Shown in pieces: positions 59,580 to 64,000 of a stretch of DNA of 64,000 bases; position 1 is the stretch's first letter; each line of letters begins with the position of its first letter. The translations under genes were made by a program, and so were the position numbers. Under the pieces are notes generated by a model. The model was given only the letters and a program-made list of their open reading frames with translations. It searched no databases and was not told where the DNA came from. This stretch comes from Haloferax marinisediminis (GTDB lineage Archaea > Halobacteriota > Halobacteria > Halobacteriales > Haloferacaceae): positions 2,294,001 through 2,358,000 of the forward strand of contig NZ_WKJP01000001.1 of NCBI RefSeq assembly GCF_009674585.1, given 5' to 3'.

Positions 59580-59614
59580 ACAGTGTCCTCAAAACGACGC
59601 AGAATGAGACTCGA

Positions 59615-60145
59615 TTAGCTGTTCCGCCAGTGGTAGACGATCGCGCCGACACCGACGGTGTTGACGACGAAGTTCGTCACCCCGCCGATAACGGGGATGG
59701 CGGCGAGGACAGTGGCGACGAACGCACCGGCGACGAGGTGGCCCCAGCGAGACGTCTCGACGTTTGCGGCTTCGAGGAGTCGCTCGCCGACGTAGATGAA
59801 GACGAGAGCACCGCCGAACAGCGAGACAAATATCATCAGAATGACGAGCGGGACTGCGACGATGATGCCGATGAGCGTGATGACGAGGAGGATAATAGCG
59901 ACGATGAACGCCACGAAGATTCCGAGGCCCCAGAGGAACGACGGAATGGGTTCGTCCTCGATGGTGTCGATTACTTTCTCAGTGAAGTCAGGTGCGAGGG
60001 CAATCAGCAGTGCGCCGATGATGAGCGTCCCGACGAACGTCCCTGCGGCAGAGATGGTCGACCCAAAGAACCGAGTGAACGCACTGGGGTCTGCCCCCGG
60101 CGTAATCGGCGCTTGTTGCAGGACGGTCAGTGTGAACGGGTCCAT
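59615..60145 (-). CDS. Haloarchaeal polytopic membrane protein (DUF8173-like)
   Basis: The 176-residue protein is largely hydrophobic: TFVGTLIIGALLIALAPDF, SFLWGLGIFVAFIVAIILLVITLIGIIVAVPLVILMIFVSLFGGALVFIYVG and AGAFVATVLAAIPVIGGVTNFVVNTVGVGAIVYHW. The pattern resembles the membrane domain attached to some bactofilin-like proteins, here without the polymer-forming part. The ATG at 60145 is chosen; 60160 is possible. Function unknown. Confidence 0.7.
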   Translation of the reverse strand: MDPFTLTVLQQAPITPGADPSAFTRFFGSTISAAGTFVGTLIIGALLIALAPDFTEKVIDTIEDEPIPSFLWGLGIFVAFIVAIILLVITLIGIIVAVPLVILMIFVSLFGGALVFIYVGERLLEAANVETSRWGHLVAGAFVATVLAAIPVIGGVTNFVVNTVGVGAIVYHWRNS

Positions 60146-60485
60146 AGAGGAAAACCTCATCGAGGCAACATAGTGGTTGGCACCGCACTGAGAGTGGTCC
60201 AGTGCAGCGATTTGGCCTCGAATCGCTCTGGCCACAGCGTCTGCCCTCCAATTCGAGTTCCGACTCCTCTCCGGTCGTGAGTCGCCTCGTATTGGACACC
60301 GTATCGCTCACGACCGCCAGAACGAGCGCCATTCAGTCTGTTAAACCAACGATTTAGGGACGTACAGTCTCAGCCAGATTACAACTCAATACTTAAAGAC
60401 ATATAAAAACCAGACTTAAATGATTGCTATAATGTAAAAAGTCTGGGAAAAAGACTTTTCCATTAACCCGAATATCCGAGGGACA
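60146..60485. other. AT-rich intergenic promoter region before pilB
   Basis: The 340-base gap contains no supported gene. The last 110 bases are markedly AT-rich, with several TATA-like words (ACATATAAAAACC near 60398, CTATAATG near 60427, ATTAACC near 60462). The last one is at leaderless distance from the pilB ATG. Confidence 0.5.
60437..60459. promoter_or_regulatory. AAAAGTCT-N7-AGACTTTT inverted repeat before pilB
   Basis: The perfect 8-bp inverted repeat with a 7-base spacer ends 26 bases before the pilB ATG. It directly abuts the TATA-like ATTAACC, covering the BRE region. It is likely an operator; an mRNA hairpin is possible if transcription starts upstream. Confidence 0.5.
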
Positions 60486-63400
60486 ATGGCAAGGAAAGAC
60501 GCCGACGGATCCGGGCCAAAGGCGATCGAGGGTGATGCAGAGTCACCGGTGGAGGGCGATGCCGCCCCGGACCAGGCGTCAAACGCCCGTTTAGGCGAGT
60601 ATACGTGGGCCGACTTCCTCGACGAGTACGGGGAAGACGGCGATGTCGAGGCCCTCTATGGCTTCGACCCGCGCACCCGCACAGACACACCGGGTAGTTC
60701 ACGGTGGGGAAAAGACGAAGAACAAGAGACTCCGGCCCCAGACCGGACAGACTGGGAGAGCGTGACGCTCGACCCAGAGCGCTATCTGGACTTCCACCCG
60801 GTCGACGTGGCCGAGTTCGTCGGGAAACGGGGCGCGCACGCGTCAGACATACACGAGCAGTTCGAAGCGTTCTGCGACCCCGAGACGACGCCCGTCGTCA
60901 AAGACGAGTGGATGTGGGAGCACTACAAGCGAGAGTACTACTACGAAGACGATGGCTCCCGCCCGCGCGACAGCGACGGCGAAATCGACCGCTTCGACGC
61001 CGAAGACGCCCTCGGGTTCGACCCTGACTGTATCGAGAACGCGCTCGCCCGCGCAGGGAAGCGTGCCAAAGAACTCGACGAGGTGGTCGACACTCGAACC
61101 GTCGACGTCAACGAAGAACTCGACGAAGACGAGTTCTTCTCCAGTGCAGACGGGACGACGACGCTCGCGAACCGCTACGACCTCGAGAAGGCAGTTCCGA
61201 TGGAGAAGAAGACGCACTTCCGCGAGGTCGAACGCTACTGGGTGAACAAGCCCTACGCGTTCGTCGTCATCTTCCACTCCGTCAAAGAAAACGAGAAGAA
61301 GTACTACGCAGTCGAACCGTACCTGAACCGCATCGAAGACGACTTGACGGAGTTCCTCACGAGCAAACTCCGGAACGCGATCAAATACAGCGACGAGAGC
61401 GTCGTTCAGGGTGGGAAAGACAACCGCGGGAACGTCATCGAAGCCCAGACGTACGAACTGCTGTCCCGATACGACCTCTACGACCAACCCGCGCCAGCCG
61501 CACTCACAACTGACGAGACGGACGACTCGCCGGGACTCGCAGACCGGCTCGGACTTGGTGGACTGTTCGGTGGCAGCGACGAATCCGCTGGGAAGACGAA
61601 CACGGTGACGACCGATGGAGGCAGTTCCTCCTTCTTCGGTGGCGTAGCGTCACGACTCGGACTGGGAGGTGCCGCCGGAGGGCGCACGAAAGACAGCGAC
61701 GACACCCCAATCGGCGGAATCGAGGGAATCGCTGCCCGACCGGAGTCTGCCGTCCTCGACGACGACGAAGCAGACCTGAACGACTACCAAGTCCAGAAGT
61801 TACAGTACTACCTCAGGCGTGACTTCATCGGCTACGAGCGCATCGACGGCATCAAACACGACATCAACGTCGAGGACATCTCGTGTGACGGGTACAACTC
61901 GCCGGTGTTCGTCTACCACTCCGACTACGAACAGATTATCTCGAACATCTACCACGGCGAGGGTGAACTCGACGACTTCGTCGTCAAACTCGCACAGCGC
62001 TCCGGGAAGGGTATCTCGAAACGTCGGCCACAGGTCGACGCGACGCTCCCCGACGGGTCACGTGCACAACTCACCCTCGGCCGCGAGGTGTCCGACCACG
62101 GGACGAACTACACCATCCGTCAGTTCAAGGACGTTCCATTCACTCCAATCGACCTCATCAACTGGTCGACATTCTCGCTGGAGGAGATGGCGTTCCTGTG
62201 GCTCTGTATCGAGAACGACAAGAGTCTCATCTTCGCCGGTGGTACTGCGTCCGGGAAGACGACGTCGTTGAACGCTGTCTCTCTCTTCATCCCGTCGAAC
62301 ACCAAAATCGTCTCCATCGAGGACACGCGTGAGGTGGAGCTTCCACAGCGGAACTGGATTGCGTCCGTCACTCGCCCCTCGTTCGCAGACGACGACAAAG
62401 GTGACGTCGACGAGTTCGACCTGCTCGAAGCGGCACTGCGTCAACGTCCAGACTACATCGTCATGGGTGAGATTCGTGGTGAGGAGGGTCGGACCCTCTT
62501 CCAGGTCATGTCCACGGGTCACACCACGTACACGACGTTCCACGCCGACTCTGTGGGCGAAGTCCTCAAGCGCTTCACGACGGCACCCATCAACGTCTCG
62601 AAGACGATGTTCTCCGCCCTCGACCTCGTGTCGATTCAGACGTCGACGCGGGTCGATGGCAACAAGGTGCGCCGGAACAAGTCGCTCACCGAAATCAACC
62701 ACTACGACCCCGAGAACGACGAAATCAACGTTCAGGACGTCTACCAGTGGCAAGCGGAGACCGACGAGTTCCTCGAGATGGGGTCGTCGAACACGATCGA
62801 AGAGATAAAGTTCGACCGCGGGTGGGACCACGAGACACTCGAACTCGAGATTTTCAAACGAGAGGTCGTCCTCGCGTACCTCATCGACCGCGGCCTCAAC
62901 ACGTACACGCAGGTCGCAGCGACGTTCCAGGCGTTCATCAACGACCAGGACACCATCATCGGTCTGATGGCGACCGACGACCTCGAACGCAGTCTCGAAG
63001 ACCTCCGCGAGATGGAGTCGGTCCTCATCGACATCGACCCCGAGAGTGAGGCGATGGTCCCGCGACCGGACCCACCGGAACACGTCAGAGAACTCGCCAA
63101 GGAGATTCTCCGCCGTGCCGAAGAAGAACTGTTCCCCGACTACCGTGACCGCGACGTCGGTGAAGTCGCGGAAGCACTCGGGCACATGCGGCAGGAACCG
63201 GACGTCGAAGCGACGCCCGGCGAGCGAGACGAACTCGACTCCATCGAAGAAGCGACGAGCGACCCCGCGCTCGACGAAGGGTCCGCGCGGTCTGAACTCG
63301 ACTCGGGTGACGAGACGCCCGAACTCGAAGGAGACGACGGCCCATCTTCGCTGGATGGCGAAGAAGCGGCCCCGGCGCTCGAAGCAGCGATGGAGGACGC

Positions 63401-63740
63401 TGACGAGTCAGACGACGTGCAGTCGCGCAAAGATGCCGCGACGGACCTCTGGGAGTCACTGCTCGAAGCTGACGTCGAAGGCGAACCCAACGACTTCGGG
63501 TTCGACGAAGAGGGCGAACCGACGTTCCCGGACCCCAACGAGGACGATATCGACCTCGAAGACTTCTTCGGAGCGTTCGGCATCGAAGAGCCCGGTGATG
63601 CCGACCAGTCGTCGGACGAGGCGGAGGCGGAAGATTCCGACGATGACGAACTGTGGGGCGGTTTCAAAGCTGCAGAGACTGACACACCAGACGAGGAGAA
63701 GACGGAGTCACAGTCCGTCGAGAGCGACGAGGACGATTAG
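60486..63740 (+). CDS. pilB: Type IV pilus assembly ATPase PilB (GspE superfamily)
   Basis: The 1084-residue protein is far longer than the related ArlI (554). A large N-terminal region of about 480 residues, with a KYYAVEPYLNRIEDDL-type motif shared with secretion ATPases and a Gly-rich linker, precedes the motor core. The core has Walker A FAGGTASGKTTSLNAV, Asp box SIEDTREVELPQRNW, VMGEIRGEEGRTLFQ and the His box STGHTTYTTFHAD. The last 200 residues form an acidic low-complexity tail. It powers pilin assembly with PilC, which starts at the next base. Confidence 0.93.
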   Translation: MARKDADGSGPKAIEGDAESPVEGDAAPDQASNARLGEYTWADFLDEYGEDGDVEALYGFDPRTRTDTPGSSRWGKDEEQETPAPDRTDWESVTLDPERYLDFHPVDVAEFVGKRGAHASDIHEQFEAFCDPETTPVVKDEWMWEHYKREYYYEDDGSRPRDSDGEIDRFDAEDALGFDPDCIENALARAGKRAKELDEVVDTRTVDVNEELDEDEFFSSADGTTTLANRYDLEKAVPMEKKTHFREVERYWVNKPYAFVVIFHSVKENEKKYYAVEPYLNRIEDDLTEFLTSKLRNAIKYSDESVVQGGKDNRGNVIEAQTYELLSRYDLYDQPAPAALTTDETDDSPGLADRLGLGGLFGGSDESAGKTNTVTTDGGSSSFFGGVASRLGLGGAAGGRTKDSDDTPIGGIEGIAARPESAVLDDDEADLNDYQVQKLQYYLRRDFIGYERIDGIKHDINVEDISCDGYNSPVFVYHSDYEQIISNIYHGEGELDDFVVKLAQRSGKGISKRRPQVDATLPDGSRAQLTLGREVSDHGTNYTIRQFKDVPFTPIDLINWSTFSLEEMAFLWLCIENDKSLIFAGGTASGKTTSLNAVSLFIPSNTKIVSIEDTREVELPQRNWIASVTRPSFADDDKGDVDEFDLLEAALRQRPDYIVMGEIRGEEGRTLFQVMSTGHTTYTTFHADSVGEVLKRFTTAPINVSKTMFSALDLVSIQTSTRVDGNKVRRNKSLTEINHYDPENDEINVQDVYQWQAETDEFLEMGSSNTIEEIKFDRGWDHETLELEIFKREVVLAYLIDRGLNTYTQVAATFQAFINDQDTIIGLMATDDLERSLEDLREMESVLIDIDPESEAMVPRPDPPEHVRELAKEILRRAEEELFPDYRDRDVGEVAEALGHMRQEPDVEATPGERDELDSIEEATSDPALDEGSARSELDSGDETPELEGDDGPSSLDGEEAAPALEAAMEDADESDDVQSRKDAATDLWESLLEADVEGEPNDFGFDEEGEPTFPDPNEDDIDLEDFFGAFGIEEPGDADQSSDEAEAEDSDDDELWGGFKAAETDTPDEEKTESQSVESDEDD

Positions 63741-64000
63741 ATGAGCAACATCGACTCTGAAAACTCCGCAGGGCTCGACCGCAGCACCGACACGCTCGGA
63801 GACGCGTTCTACCCGCTGTTTCAGTTGCTCTTCGACAAAGACGGCGAGTTCGTCTCGGACGTCGAAGAGAAACTTCAGCAGGCGCGGATGCCGAACACGG
63901 TCGAACTGTATCTCTCGCGGGCGCTCGCCGTGGGCGTTCTGGTCGGCATCACGCTGTGGATTCTCGGTATGGCGATTGGATACAGTGTCTTCGCACTCGG
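63741..64000 (+). CDS. pilC: Type IV pilus membrane platform protein PilC, 5' part
   Basis: The frame is open from an ATG immediately after the pilB stop to the window end (86 residues). A polar N-terminus (SNIDSENSAGLDRSTDTLGDAF) is followed by YPLFQLLFDKDGEFVSDVEEKLQQARMPNTVELYLSRALA, the cytoplasmic entry of a GspF/TadC protein. The first membrane helix then follows (VGVLVGITLWILGMAIGYSVFAL). It resembles ArlJ and is the platform partner of PilB. The rest lies outside. Confidence 0.88.
   Translation, partial: MSNIDSENSAGLDRSTDTLGDAFYPLFQLLFDKDGEFVSDVEEKLQQARMPNTVELYLSRALAVGVLVGITLWILGMAIGYSVFAL

Overview
The window is chromosomal DNA of a halophilic archaeon, most like Haloferax or a close relative. 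It is GC-rich, the proteins are strongly acidic, many promoters put a TATA box about 25 bases upstream of a leaderless start codon, and the gene set is haloarchaeal throughout (arl archaellum genes, CheF, CirA, bacterio-opsin-activator regulators, Trm56-TFE-DUF2110-DUF5803, Tat signals). No rRNA, CRISPR array or intact insertion sequence was seen. One tRNA gene (Arg, anticodon CCT) is present.

Bases 1-28,000 hold a motility locus behind two transporters (a partial NCS2 nucleobase permease and an MFS protein). Chemotaxis genes cheW (minus) and cheB-cheA-cheR-cheF (plus) are followed by an AT-richer SRPBCC gene. The minus-strand archaellum operon arlCDE-F-G-H-I-J-cheF comes next, with the KaiC-like cirA divergent from it. 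Then come the archaellins arlA1-arlA2, a small winged-helix protein, an acidic DUF7500-like protein, cheY-cheC-cheD, arlD, an actin-like protein, a 7TM histidine kinase and a second ArlD/E-domain protein. Together they encode sensing-to-switch signalling (CheA/CheW/CheY, adaptation by CheB/CheR/CheC/CheD, CheF linking CheY to the archaellum), the motor (ArlI/ArlJ/ArlH, ArlF/ArlG, ArlC/D/E) and the filament.

The strongest new observation is a palindromic element, consensus TTATCA-N4-TGATAA. It occurs about 10-14 bases upstream of the TATA boxes of nearly every transcription unit in the motility locus: cheW|cheB, arlCDE|cirA, arlA1, cheYCD, arlD and kinase|ArlD-like. I saw it nowhere else in the window. 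It looks like the binding site of one coordinating regulator. The small wHTH protein at 19,334 is a candidate, as is a response regulator encoded elsewhere.

Bases 28,000-39,400 are metabolic: acyl-CoA dehydrogenase, UspA, RIO-type kinase, a five-gene Liv-type ABC importer, then proline dehydrogenase and an aldehyde (probably P5C) dehydrogenase flanking an HTH_10 regulator. A gap at 38,850-39,455 contains a convincing undescribed minus-strand small RNA with a TATA box, nested stems and an intrinsic-type terminator.

Bases 39,400-64,000 are mostly conserved housekeeping genes: PhoU-AbrB, NAD-kinase-like, CinA-like, TFE, Trm56, DUF2110, Rpr2/Rnp4, YhbY, MscS, redoxin, TatA, two glycosyltransferases, and a subtilisin beside a BsuPI inhibitor-domain protein. 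tRNA-Arg(CCT) is followed by several partial copies of its own 3' end, a scar of repeated integration. The window ends in a type IV pilus operon (pilB, start of pilC).
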